Source: Melieria omissa (taxonomy: Eukaryota; Arthropoda; Insecta; Diptera; Ulidiidae). Taken from it: a DNA stretch of 64,000 nucleotides. The DNA lies in NCBI GenBank assembly GCA_963971225.1, contig OZ020267.1, forward strand, positions 87,843,648 to 87,907,647, read 5' to 3'. Below the pieces are notes generated by a model that had not been told where the DNA came from, did no database searches, and was given only the letters and a program-made list of their open reading frames with translations. The position numbers were made by a program, and so were the translations under genes. Positions 22,423 to 32,652 of the stretch are shown piece by piece. Each line of letters begins with the position of its first letter. Position 1 is the stretch's first letter.

Positions 22423-22921
22423 ATGAAAGAGTGCAACCGAGAAATGGCGACAAATTCTGCGTGCATAGAGCAGAAGGTGGAGGAAATTTCCGATAGACTG
22501 AACGGGAAAGTTGAGCATCCCGAGACGCGAATGGACAATTGGGACAAACGGTTTGACAGTCTGGAGGAGCGGCTAAAAGAGGTACAGCCGCGAGAATGGT
22601 TGCTGCCAGTTCAGGAAAATTTTGCCACCCGAACAGAAGTGCCTACTTATGATGGGGCTACGTCGTTCGATACATTCAAGCTACAGTTCGACCTGGCTGC
22701 TCTGGAAAATCAGTGGACCGATATCAGGAAAGGTCGGAGATTGGCACTGGCGTTAAAAGGTCCTGCGGCTGAGGTAATTAAATCGGTGCCAGAATGTGAA
22801 AGAAGTGATTACAAGGCTATCATGAGAGCGTTGGCAGCAAAGTACGGCAACGAGCACAACCATACGCAGTACTGCTGTGAGCTGAAGAACCACAGGCAAA
22901 GAGCAAACGAGGTGTCAATAT
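22423..22921 (+). pseudogene. gag: Gag-like fragment of another gypsy element
   Basis: The frame has an N-terminal coiled-coil segment (IEQKVEEISDRLNGKVEH and LEERLKEV) followed by a retrotransposon Gag stretch (TYDGATSFDTFKLQFDLAA; RRLALALKGPAAEVI). This arrangement is common in Gag of arthropod gypsy elements. The protein is cut at 22921, where an antisense LTR begins, and does not resume on the far side. No zinc knuckle or pol is attached. Which of the two LTR families here it belonged to cannot be told. Confidence 0.7.
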
Positions 22922-23311
22922 TGTTACGAAAATTTCAAGTTCGGTTTGATTGTGTTTGAAAATAAAACCAGTTCAATCATTCAGCGCAAACGCAGTCAAA
23001 AACCTTATTTACAGATTTACACTTTGCTTGTATCCACACTTGTTACCACTTTGCTTATTCAACTAAGACTCGGCCCGTTTCGCTGCACACTGCTGCTTTT
23101 ATACTAGTTTTCTTATCGCGCCGAAGTTTCTTGCACATTCCAGTTGTACTTTCTATCTCGATTGTTCTAGCACAGCTCATCACCTTTTGCGAACCATCCT
23201 CGCCATATTATAGCAAGCGAATTATAGAAAGTTTTCCGTACTCTAAAGTGCATGCCTAAAAGTATGCTTAGAAAAACATTCATGCACAGCACAGAGTGCC
23301 TCATCGTTTCA
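22922..23311 (-). repeat. Antisense solo LTR, family B (390 bp)
   Basis: Read on the minus strand it ends TTTCGTAACA, has TATAAAAGCAGCAG and starts TGAAACGATGAGG. It aligns over most of its length with 25108-25541. The left flank is ATAT and the right flank ATAG, one mismatch from a 4-bp duplication. No internal sequence is attached. Confidence 0.75.
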
Positions 23312-23366
23312 ATAGTAATTTTACTTACATGCTTTTCGTTCAGTTACGCAAAGAAGAATAAAAAGC

Positions 23367-23444
23367 ATCGATACTGGTAGCCAAACATCGATGTTTTCAG
23401 TATATACGAAAACATCGATGTATCGATAGTACCATCGATGTGTT
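23367..23444. promoter_or_regulatory. Cluster of CGATA/ATCGATG motifs
   Basis: Five ATCGAT words lie within about 75 bp, two arranged as AAACATCGATGTTTTC and its near mirror. CGATA clusters bind BEAF-32 and DREF in Drosophila. The cluster may instead be subterminal repeats of a hAT-like element, as at 28339-29288. Confidence 0.3.
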
Positions 23445-24044
23445 TTCCAGCTTCCACTATTGTTGTATCATGCGTGTAAGCAAAGAATATGAAGTGTATA
23501 GAAGGCGCATCTGAACTCAAAAATTCAATTCAATTTTTGTTTGCGAGCTTCATAGAGCGGGGGGAAGCCACAAAAGGAAATGAGTGGTGCCAGCAGGAGA
23601 GCTTCAGTTTACGCTCATTGACTGTGCGAACTGAAGCACAGTGACGATGTGACGCGAAACTGAGAGAAGAAATGATTTTCAGACCATTTTTTGCTTTTTC
23701 CAATCGTCCGATAGTGTACGGGTTTTTTTACCCAAACATTCGCACAGCACCGGTTACCAGTCAATTGTTTGCATCTTAAAGGGATAACTTTTCTTATTTG
23801 CTGTAAATATAGCGTTGCGAACCACCTTGTTTTACTGGTCTAAGAAATTTTGATTGTAACCCGTACCAACAAAAAGCAGAAATAAATTATTTCATACGCT
23901 AAAGTCAACAGATATTCAGTTGCGTTTTCCTTCAGTTCATGTCTCATTAAGTTTGCCGTTTCTAGTGCAGCATGAAACAGTGATGGCAAGTTGAACTCTT
24001 TTCAAACGCAGAGGTGCAACTCAAGCAATTCAAACGTAGTACGC

Positions 24045-24582
24045 GTGACAGACATCTAGTATTGTCACTATGTGTCATCAAATACCAGCTAAATACTACG
24101 TGAGCAACCTAGTATTTAGCTAGTAACAATACTATGTTCGGCTACCTAGTATTTATGTAGTATTTCACGAAACACACATTCGAACTTACTGAACACACCT
24201 AAAAATCTGATTTTGACATGCAGGAAAAATTCATTTCAAAAAATTGAAAAGAGGAATTTGATGGAAAATGAAAAAAAAGAAAAACATGTATATCTGTTTA
24301 TTCTTTTAACAAATACAAGCACTCTATATCGTTTGCTTTTCTTCTATGCAGTAATTGCCAATCTTAGGCATTGCCTCCTTTTTCGATATAAGAAACGAAT
24401 TTTTGCGTTGTTTGAAATTAATGCACTTAGAGATGTTCTCATTGTTTACATTTGTGATTTTTTTTATATTCAAACTGTCAAAAATTACCACAAAGAATTT
24501 ACTTAGTTATTTCTGTCACCGTACCTAGTAATTAGAATACTATGATAACTTTATCATGGTATTGTTACTACATGTCTGTCAC
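24045..24582. mobile_element. Possible TIR element (about 540 bp)
   Basis: GTGACAGACATCTAGTA at the left recurs inverted at the right (GTGACAGACATGTAGTA). CTAGTA-type words repeat inside both ends. No convincing target duplication was found and the content is AT-rich and non-coding. Confidence 0.45.
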
Positions 24583-24817
24583 AGATATAAAGGCTTTGAG
24601 GGCAGTCAGGAAAAACTGAAGTAAAATCATATTAAAACACGTTGCAACATACTGTGACGTTTTTCAGCAACAACGGTTTTTTGCAATGAATTTCCTATCA
24701 ACTAACCACAGAATGGAAGAGAAAAAAACAATTATTTTATTTGCAAATAAACTTCGAACGCACCAGCAGCCCATGCCCTGGCTTTTGTATGGAGAATTTG
24801 CTGTACGAACCCTAATC

Positions 24818-24877
24818 AACTCTGGGGCCTGGTTTGACCGAATTTGCGACTCTGCGGCCTGGTTTGACCGAATTAGC
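24818..24877. repeat. Two tandem copies of a 30-bp repeat
   Basis: CCTGGTTTGACCGAATT recurs 30 bp apart inside two 30-bp copies that differ at few positions. No function is suggested. Confidence 0.7.
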
Positions 24878-25107
24878 AACCGGTTCCCTCCTCTCCTCTC
24901 AGTTTCGCGTCATGTAGTCATTGCTGTAGCAGCGATAAAGCGATTGGAAACTGGGAGAGTTTTTTTGATTTTTGTGCGTTTTTTGCAATTCACGTACACA
25001 GTCTGTGTGTGCTGGCAGTTATCAGCTCTTCACTGTTTTCGCTCTTTTCCTGATATCAGGGATTAGGGATCAGCATATGAACTTGTTTGGTTTCATTATG
25101 TAAATAT

Positions 25108-25541
25108 TGTTACGAAATTCCACAGTTCGTTATCGACGGTTCGTTTTGATTGTATTTGAAAATAAAACAACTTCAATTATTCAGCGCAAACTCAGTCAGA
25201 ACTAACAATCCTTTATTTACAGAATTTACACTTCGCTTGTATCTACACTTGTTACCACTTTGCTTGCTTAACACAGACTCGACCCATTGCGCTGCACACT
25301 GCTGCTTTTATACCAGTTTTCATATCGCGCCGAAGTTTCTTGCAACTTCCAATTGGAAAGCGCTCGACCATTCTCGCAGAGCCTATTTCTTCGAGAACCA
25401 TCCTTGCCATATCGGACTATACCGAACGAATTATACCAAATTGTCGTACTTCAAAGTGCATGCCTAAAAGTATGCTTGGAAAACATTCGTGCGGAGAACA
25501 GCATTCCTGTACACTGCGGCACGGAATTTCTCATCGTATCA
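25108..25541 (-). repeat. Antisense solo LTR, family B (434 bp)
   Basis: The LTR is flanked on both sides by ATAT (25104-25107 and 25542-25545), an exact 4-bp target duplication. On the minus strand it starts TGATACGATGAG, carries TATAAAAGCAGCAG and an AATAAAGG poly(A) signal, and ends AATTTCGTAACA. This is the product of recombination between two LTRs. Confidence 0.85.
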
Positions 25542-25545
25542 ATAT

Positions 25546-26990
25546 TATTGAAAAATATACCAAAGAACACAAAGCTAAATGCATTGAATATGACAGGGTC
25601 AATTGCCGTCCTTTTTATATCGCATTTCTTCATTTAGCGAATCTCTAACGATCAGGTATGATTTTTGTGCTAAATGCTGTAGTTTGACCGCAGGGTTGTT
25701 TTTTTGAATGCAGCTTATAAAATCTTAATTTAATTGAATTAAAAGCATACCCAAGGATTATTTTGACGCTTTTGGGCAATAATATATTTTTCTAGTCAAT
25801 TTTATACAAACGTATTACGAAATGGCACCAAAAATATACAAATAAAAAGAAAAATTTCTTTGGTCACAAAAAATGACTCACACCGGCCACACTGGCAATT
25901 TGAAATGAACAAGAACAACAACCCCATTTTAGAAATTTATATGGAGGAAAACTACGTTCCTGATCAAGCTTGGGGCCTACTAGTAGGCCCCAAGGTTGCA
26001 ATTTTGCAATAATATTAGTGAAATTCTGTGCATGTAGTTCTACCGGCTCTCCCAGTTTCACATCGCTTAATCGCTGGCTGAAGCACGCGCTACAACAAAC
26101 ACACATGAAGTGAAAGTACCGCTTCTCCTGTGTACTTTGAGGCGTTGGTGGTTGTTTTGGTCACTAAATAATTTTTTGTGCAAATTTCTTACAGCAACAC
26201 CAGCCAGCGCAATGATCGTCGTTTCAACGACGCCATTGATGTTTGTTGTTGTAGTTTTGGTGTGTATGCTTTTTTGTGTTGACGATTGGTTTTGCTACTC
26301 AACTCGAGAAAAATGTAAACATCTCTTCTTTTGCTGTTTTTTTATTGTTTATGTTTCACATCGTTTGGAACTTCCTTTTTTTAATTTACTGTCACAGCAT
26401 TATCAGGAAATCTGAAGGAGAAAATAGGTAGCAAAAGTCTGTAACCGATTGATAATTTGTATGGAAAATGTTTCACTTAGCGCAGTGAAAAGGTCATCAT
26501 TTCTTAGTTTTTGGAAACATATGCCACAATTATTATCCATGTTAATTTTTACTCGATTGTCGAAGTTTTATCTACAAAATAATTTGTTGTAATAATTTAA
26601 TTGACTACTTGAATTTTGTCCCAAAATTGCAAACGTATTTTCTAGTTTATCTTGGTTAAACAACTTTTTTGTTATAAAACATTTATGTGGGGTATTGCTT
26701 AATTTTATCAGTGATTAAAAAACAGATTTTACTTTAAAAAATAAAAATTAAATCATCCATACATTTAACATCTTTCAAATAATTAAAAAAATCGTTATAA
26801 ATTTGTACGACTCATTATTCAATTGTAAAGCCGATCTAAAGCAATTATCCGATTGTCCTATTCATGCAATCAAATATTAGGTCTACTTTTTTGATAAGTT
26901 CTTTAGGAACTTTGTTTGTAGCGACCATATAAGTCGTCATACCAACCATATTTTATTTTCTTTTCTATGATTTTGCGCACACTACTGAAT
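25546..26990. other. No gene recognised
   Basis: AT-rich DNA. The only structured item is a 26-bp perfect palindrome at 25969-25994. Short frames here match nothing I know. Confidence 0.5.
25969..25994. repeat. 26-bp perfect palindrome
   Basis: The arm CTTGGGGCCTACT is followed directly by its exact reverse complement, without a spacer. It is GC-rich in AT-rich surroundings. It could be two element ends joined head to head or a cruciform-prone site. Confidence 0.8.
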
Positions 26991-26998
26991 GCCACAAC

Positions 26999-27632
26999 CA
27001 TAGTCAAATAATAAAGTCATCCCGATAGGTGACGTCTATTTGTTTACGTACTCTTATTTTGATAGCTGGCATTTATGTTTTCTCTACATTCTCACATGAA
27101 TGACATTTTTCTGTCAAATTTTAACCTTTTCATTCATACTATAAAATAGTAAAAAAATATTTGATTGAAAATTTATTTGAAAATTTTAACTGAAGTGCAT
27201 TGCAGTGAAAATCAAAAATGTCAGCGACGTGCTGCAGTTGCAAAACCACAAGGGACCAACAAATTTCAATGTTTTGTGTACCCAGTGAAATAGATGGACG
27301 CTACACCTGAAGACATTGATGAAGGCATTACATTTAGATGATAACTTTTTGAAACTGTTTCGTAAAACCCATTTGCATTATTTAAATAATTTCTTTATAT
27401 GATACGTATCACCCTTGCATATCTATGTTTATGTGTTTTCTGTATATTTGTATAAATACACAACATATACACTTCATTGCTTATAGCTATTTGAATACAC
27501 ATTTGAAAAAGGGTTAAAACCGAAAAAAATGTCGAATGAGTTGAATTCAAAATACTTTGAGAGAACAGTTGTTAAAATTAGAGTACTTGACATAAAATGT
27601 CACTATCGGGATGACTTTATTATTTGTCTATG
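26999..27632. mobile_element. P-element-like non-autonomous transposon (634 bp)
   Basis: Inverted ends of about 34 bp begin CATAGTCAAATAATAAAG (left) and CATAGACAAATAATAAAG (right, reversed), followed by TCATCCCGATAG. Length and spelling resemble the 31-bp termini of the Drosophila P element as I recall them. Flanking 8-mers GCCACAAC and GCCAGAAC match at 7 of 8 positions, and P makes 8-bp duplications at GC-rich sites. A THAP-like start is inside (27218-27310). Confidence 0.65.
27218..27310 (+). pseudogene. THAP-like N-terminal remnant
   Basis: Thirty codons from ATG to TGA start MSATCCSCKTTRDQQ and contain CVP and GRYT spaced as at the start of a THAP zinc-finger domain (Cys-x2-Cys, then a VP pair). 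P-element and THAP9 transposases begin with such a domain. Homology-like sequence may continue in another frame after 27310 (LKTLMKALHLDD). Short and broken, so tentative. Confidence 0.4.
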
Positions 27633-27640
27633 GCCAGAAC

Positions 27641-27772
27641 AATGTGCTAACGCACACTCGCTGCAGTGAGCGCAACCAAAGAGCGCAACACATAAAACTA
27701 CATTCTCGCTTGTAAATCCACGCTCTCACTACATATGTGATATATGAGAGCAGAGCGCGGGTTCCAATGTTA
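27641..27772. other. Short linker between elements
   Basis: 130 bp between two transposons, with repeated GAGCGC words; nothing identified. Confidence 0.4.
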
Positions 27773-28155
27773 TGCGGCCTTTAGACGGTCGCACATGTTT
27801 GCAATCATGTGCGACGGGGAAAATGTGCGATGAGCGTTTACACCGTCAAACATGTGCGCACACTTCAGTTGTCTCGCTCCTGTCGACGAAGGAACATGGC
27901 GCGCGCTTTCGGATGCATTTCTCTAAATTTGCATAAAAGCACCGCATATGCTGCGTTTCTTTTACATTTATTTTTATATTCTTCGCTTTTCACTTTCCAC
28001 AGTTCGGGATGGTGTCTATACACTTGAATGAACTCCTTCCATAACATTTCATTTCTTTGCGACGCCATCCTCATTGTTCGCTGCCTACCGATCGAATGAC
28101 AAAATGCACTATGTGCTGCACACAGCCATTTACACGGTCGCATATGTGCGTCACG
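27773..28155. mobile_element. Harbinger-like element end with MADF fragment
   Basis: The left end TGCGGCCTTTAGACGGTC follows TTA (27770-27772), as in the better preserved copy at 51211-51725. The interior is colinear with that copy, but the right TIR is missing: at about 28150 the sequence passes into a different repeat. A 3-bp TWA target and a MADF protein point to PIF/Harbinger. Confidence 0.65.
27865..28068 (-). pseudogene. MADF-domain protein fragment
   Basis: Starting at the Met of MASQRNEMLW, 67 residues run on the minus strand. They match the first half of a MADF domain: a WKEF helix, HPELWKVKSEEYKNK and a KRNAAYAVLLCKF helix. MADF domains bind DNA, and one is the usual second protein of Harbinger transposons, helping the transposase reach the nucleus and the ends. 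The frame ends at 27865-27867 before a full domain of about 85 residues is reached; an exon boundary or truncation could explain this. Confidence 0.65.
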
Positions 28156-28330
28156 CCACTAAGCAAATAAACACATAGAGGTGTCAACTCGCACAAATTT
28201 GCGTACCAGCGCATTAGGTCCCATACGCACTTCGGCTATTCGAACAAATTCGCGATGACTTCGGCAAACTTCTCAATTCGAAGTCAGTTTTCATAATTTG
28301 CTTTATGTCGATGTGGTCAGTCGCACATCA
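28156..28330. repeat. Dispersed repeat, inverted copy at about 51000-51200
   Basis: CTAAGCAAATAAACACATAG followed by GGTCCCATACGCACTTCGGC recurs in the same order but inverted at 51070-51200. Another copy of the second motif is near 29793. Family unknown. Confidence 0.6.
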
Positions 28331-28338
28331 ACTGTGCG

Positions 28339-29288
28339 TAGGGATAGGACGATACCTCAGAGTATCGATACTTGTACTCATTTAAAATTGCAGCTCTTAG
28401 TATCGAGTACCAAGTAAGTATCGAACAAAAAAAAGTATCGATATTGCTTGGTATCGCACGTAGTATTGCAATAAAACGCAACCTACAAGCATTTTAAAGC
28501 CTTATCAAGAAAACAAAACTAAATTGTTTTCTATTTATAAAATGTTATGTTTTGTTTTTGAAACATGTTGTGTTTGAAACAGGTAGTAAATACGAAAAGT
28601 ATTTTAGAATAAATATAAAGATTTATAAATAAAAGGAAATTATTTTCTATTTATAAGATGTCTTGTTATGTTAATGTGTAATTATTGTGAAAAATTCTCT
28701 TTCCGGCAAGCTACCAAGGAAAAGCCTATCGCAACTATCCACATGGCTTTCAGTGGATTTCTTGAAGGGATTTCTATAATAAAATAAGAGATTTTAAATA
28801 ACCTAATTTCAGGAAAGAAAAATTGGGGTCACCTTAATTCAATTCCATGCACTTTCAGGTGTTTGTGCAAATGTGAAGTATTTCCGCAATACTTCACCAC
28901 TTTACAGCAGCACTTTACAGGTTGCTATTGATTCATCTCTTTTTTCGAAATATTTCCACACTTTTGATATCGTTGGAGACATTTCTCAGCGCAATTATTT
29001 TTCTTTTTTAAATTTGTCGATCTTACGCTCACGAATAACAAGTTAAATTTAAAAACTAAAACAATGTTGCCAACACCGTAATTGTTGGAAAGTGTTGCCT
29101 ATTTTTCAATAAGTGCCCAAATTACCAATAAATTGGATATTTTCCAATACGTTGGAAAAGGGTATCGAAAGAAAGTATCGATAAATATACTTGCTATTTT
29201 TTTAAATTGTATCGATACCAAAAGTACTCACATTTCGAGGGAAAGTATCGATACTTTACTTGTATTTACTTGTATCGTCCTATCCCTA
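28339..29288. mobile_element. Non-autonomous hAT element (950 bp)
   Basis: TIRs TAGGGATAGGACGATAC are perfect at both ends, and the flanks are an exact 8-bp duplication ACTGTGCG (28331-28338 and 29289-29296). The first and last hundred bases carry several copies of AGTATCGATACTT-type motifs, probably transposase-binding sites. The interior is AT-rich with no transposase domain. Confidence 0.88.
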
Positions 29289-29310
29289 ACTGTGCGCTGT
29301 GATGATGTTA

Positions 29311-29753
29311 AGGCTTGATTACACGTAACGAGTCGAGTGACGAGACATCAAAATGGTACTAGGCCGAAAGAATTGGGATAGCGAGCAAAAGCGACGAGTT
29401 GTTCAAACGTATTTCGACACGCGGCGAGTCAGTTCGGTTTTACAATGCACAAAATGAACTAAGCAACTCGCGCAATTAAACTCAACCGAGCGAAAAGTGG
29501 TGTGTGACGCATACCGCATGTCACGAGCGATGCCGCATGTGACGAGCGATTGCACGAATCGCTGCGAAAAGAGAAAAATATAACGGTAAAGTAGTGGTCG
29601 CTCGGCCTAGCAAACAAAATGTGATTCTAGTGGCTCTCTCGCCACTTTCATCGATCACTGACTCAATCAAGAACTCGCCTTACCGTTTAGACGAAACGAG
29701 TACTCGTTCGAGTTGCTGTCTTCTCACTCTACTCGTTACGTGTAATCAAGCCT
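29311..29753. mobile_element. TTA-target MITE (443 bp)
   Basis: Inverted ends of at least 23 bp begin AGGCTTGATTACACGTAAC and are flanked by TTA on both sides (29308-29310 and 29754-29756). A 3-bp TTA duplication fits PIF/Harbinger. CGAGT words are repeated inside both ends. Non-coding. Confidence 0.82.
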
Positions 29754-29756
29754 TTA

Positions 29757-30035
29757 CTGCTGCTGTTATGCGCCTTGCTTTCAGCGCAGCAGGCCCCATA
29801 CGCACTTTGGCTAGTCGAAAATATTCGCAAAATTGTGTGCGTTGCCTTCACACGCAATGAAATAATCAACCACCAAAAAAGCCAACAAAAGCAACAACAC
29901 AATTTCACTTGTTCGCGCTTATTTTTGTGTGTATACCTTTTTCCGTTGACGATCGCTTTCGCTTCAACAAATTTGCTTATGATGAAACTTCGGCTCTTGG
30001 ACATATTTTCTATTTCTTCTTTCGATTATTTGCAG
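29757..30035. other. Upstream of the P-like exon; possible intron
   Basis: Ends in a pyrimidine-rich stretch and TTTGCAG just before coding sequence at 30036, as a splice acceptor would. It also contains a GGCCCCATACGCACTT repeat near 29793. Confidence 0.45.
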
Positions 30036-30380
30036 GTTATATGAATTGGATAAAAACAATTCTACCCGCCTTTGTCCCAAATTGACAACAAAGCATATTC
30101 ATCCTAATTCATTTGAAAAAATTAAGGTTAAATACGCAACTCAAATATTTAGCAATACTGTATCCGCAGCCATAAAATCTTTGGTTGAAAATGGCTGTTA
30201 TAATGATTGCAAAGAAAAAGCTTTGTCCACAGCTATATTTATTGAAAAAATAAACAGACTTTTTGATTGTTTGAATAGCCATGTTCTTTTTGATAAAAAT
30301 CCTTTCCGATCAGCTCTTCGTGAGAATAACAATATCCAAAATTATTTGAAGGAAATGAAAAACCATGGTACAATAACAAG
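30036..30380 (+). pseudogene. P-element/THAP9-like transposase, exon A
   Basis: Starts after an acceptor-like ATTATTTGCAG and reads LYELDKNN..LCPKLTTKHIHP, IKVKYATQIFSNTVSAAIKS and IFIEKINRLFDCLN. These resemble the central/C-terminal region of P-element and THAP9 transposases, between the GTP-binding and insertion domains. The exon could end at ACAAG followed by GTATGC (donor at 30381). If unspliced, the frame ends at TAG 30391-30393. A matching exon B lies 17.5 kb downstream beyond the 1144-bp array. Upstream catalytic parts were not found. Confidence 0.78.
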
Positions 30381-31508
30381 GTATGCCAAGTAGACAAATA
30401 TCCCTCTTTTTTCGTTTGTTTACATTTGGAAATGCTGTCAAACAGAGATACTGGAGTTGCGTGTACGCTAGAAATTTAGTACCTTTTTCCATGCATACCA
30501 TACCTTTTGGAAATGTTCATGCTAAACAAACAAGAAATATGCACTAGCTGCCTTAGAGTGAAAAGGTGCTAAATCCACTTTTTCAAATTTTACAGGAAAG
30601 ACAAAAAACTAAGTACAAATAATTTTTATTTATGTTGATTCTTTGGACTTTCTTTGCTCTGGACTTTGTGCACTTTTCCACGAAGCAAGACTTTTTCTTT
30701 TTCTCTCTTTTCATGCATGTTCCGCCGACTTATGACGACATTTTATGCCATTATTTTTAATTTGTGCTTTGTGAACTTTTTCGCCTTGCTGTGATTCTGT
30801 GCTTTTCATTTCAAGAAGTGATTGAGTGTTGAACATTTTTAAATTGAAAATCGTCCGTGTGAAGTAATAATGCCGGGAAATTCATGTGCGTTGTGCAGAA
30901 GCACGCACAATAAAGCACGGGGAAGTCGATTTCTATTTGACCCAAATTCTCAGCGGCCATGGGTGCTTTAAAGCGTACCTGCACCGATTCGAGCACGAAG
31001 TCGACCCCTACTGTGAGCACTGCAGCCCAGGAACACAGGAGGATGCGGAGCACGCCCTCTTCACCTGCCCGCGATTTGAACAGCAGAGGAGCAGAATGCG
31101 CGAGGCTTTGGGCCACAATGTCGGGCCGGAGGATCTTGTGGTACATGTGGTCACGCATAAAACACGTACAGAGAACAGGAACGGAACCCAGACGTACTGA
31201 CGACAAGGACAACTGACGATACTAGCAGAGCCCCGCGGCTTTGCAAATTTTAAGTCAATAGGCCATATATGTAGTACTTCTATATTGGCACTAAGCTCAA
31301 GGTACATTCGCCAACATCACAGTACAGCAATAGTGAAATATGAGCGAGAAAGCGTATAAACAAATGTACCTTGACATATTTAAAAAGTGGCAAAAAGTCA
31401 GGTGCGTCCAGACGGGGAAAAAATTGACTGGAAAAAAATAGAAATTTGTCGAAATTAACTGAAATTTCTTCAACCGCCCCAGGAGCAGTTTGACAGTTGT
31501 TCATGCGC
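30365..31508 (+). repeat. Array unit 1
   Basis: Joined on the left to exon A, so its first 15 bp are coding-side sequence. Variant type I (GCCATT; TTTAAAAAG). A private G at TATGTTGATTC distinguishes it from all others. Confidence 0.9.
30886..31200 (+). pseudogene. LINE ORF2 C-terminal fragment in unit 1 (repeated in every unit)
   Basis: The frame reads DFYLTQILSGHGCFKAYLHR and then a Cys/His knuckle (CEHCSPGTQEDAEHALFTC), the usual C-terminus of Jockey/R1-type LINE ORF2 proteins. It is fused on the left to unrelated DNA and loses its natural end through a 124-bp deletion; only unit 14 keeps the full end. The same fragment starts at 32030, 33174, 34318, 35462, 36606, 37750, 38893, 41199, 42337, 43481, 44625 and 45769. 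No independent function is suggested. Confidence 0.82.
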
Positions 31509-32652
31509 ATGGTACAATAACAAGGTATGCCAAGTAGACAAATATCCCTCTTTTTTCGTTTGTTTACATTTGGAAATGCTGTCAAACAGAGATACTGGAG
31601 TTGCGTGTACGCTAGAAATTTAGTACCTTTTTCCATGCATACCATACCTTTTGGAAATGTTCATGCTAAACAAACAAGAAATATGCACTAGCTGCCTTAG
31701 AGTGAAAAGGTGCTAAATCCACTTTTTCAAATTTTACAGGAAAGACAAAAAACTAAGTACAAATAATTTTTATTTATGTTTATTCTTTGGACTTTCTTTG
31801 CTCTGGACTTTGTGCACTTTTCCACGAAGCAAGACTTTTTCTTTTTCTCTCTTTTCATGCATGTTCCGCCGACTTATGACGACATTTTATGCCGTTATTT
31901 TTAATTTGTGGTTTGTGAACTTTTTCGCCTTGCTGTGATTCTGTGCTTTTCATTTCAAGAAGTGATTGAGTGTTGAACATTTTTAAATTGAAAATCGTCC
32001 GTGTGAAGTAATAATGCCGGGAAATTCATGTGCGTTGTGCAGAAGCACGCACAATAAAGCACGGGGAAGTCGATTTCTATTTGACCCAAATTCTCAGCGG
32101 CCATGGGTGCTTTAAAGCGTACCTGCACCGATTCGAGCACGAAGTCGACCCCTACTGTGAGCACTGCAGCCCAGGAACACAGGAGGATGCGGAGCACGCC
32201 CTCTTCACCTGCCCGCGATTTGAACAGCAGAGGAGCAGAATGCGCGAGGCTTTGGGCCACAATGTCGGGCCGGAGGATCTTGTGGTACATGTGGTCACGC
32301 ATAAAACACGTACAGAGAACAGGAACGGAACCCAGACGTACTGACGACAAGGACAACTGACGATACTAGCAGAGCCCCGCGGCTTTGCAAATTTTAAGTC
32401 AATAGGCCATATATGTAGTACTTCTATATTGGCACTAAGCTCAAGGTACATTCGCCAACATCACAGTACAGCAATAGTGAAATATGAGCGAGAAAGCGTA
32501 TAAACAAATGTACCTTGACATATTTCAAAAGTGGCAAAAAGTCAGGTGCGTCCAGACGGGGAAAAAATTGACTGGAAAAAAATAGAAATTTGTCGAAATT
32601 AACTGAAATTTCTTCAACCGCCCCAGGAGCAGTTTGACAGTTGTTCATGTGC
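31509..32652 (+). repeat. Array unit 2
   Basis: Variant type II: preceded by GCGC, with GCCGTT and TTTCAAAAG. Confidence 0.9.

Noticed and set aside
24686..25066. 126-codon frame with a Cys/Phe-rich end
   Set aside because: It spans a 30-bp tandem repeat, has no known motif and is overlapped by a frame on the other strand; probably chance.
30870..30971. Second THAP-like start in every array unit (MPGNSCALCRSTHN)
   Set aside because: There is a Cys-x2-Cys near the start, but the frame soon overlaps confident LINE coding in another frame and stops. The resemblance is too weak to call.
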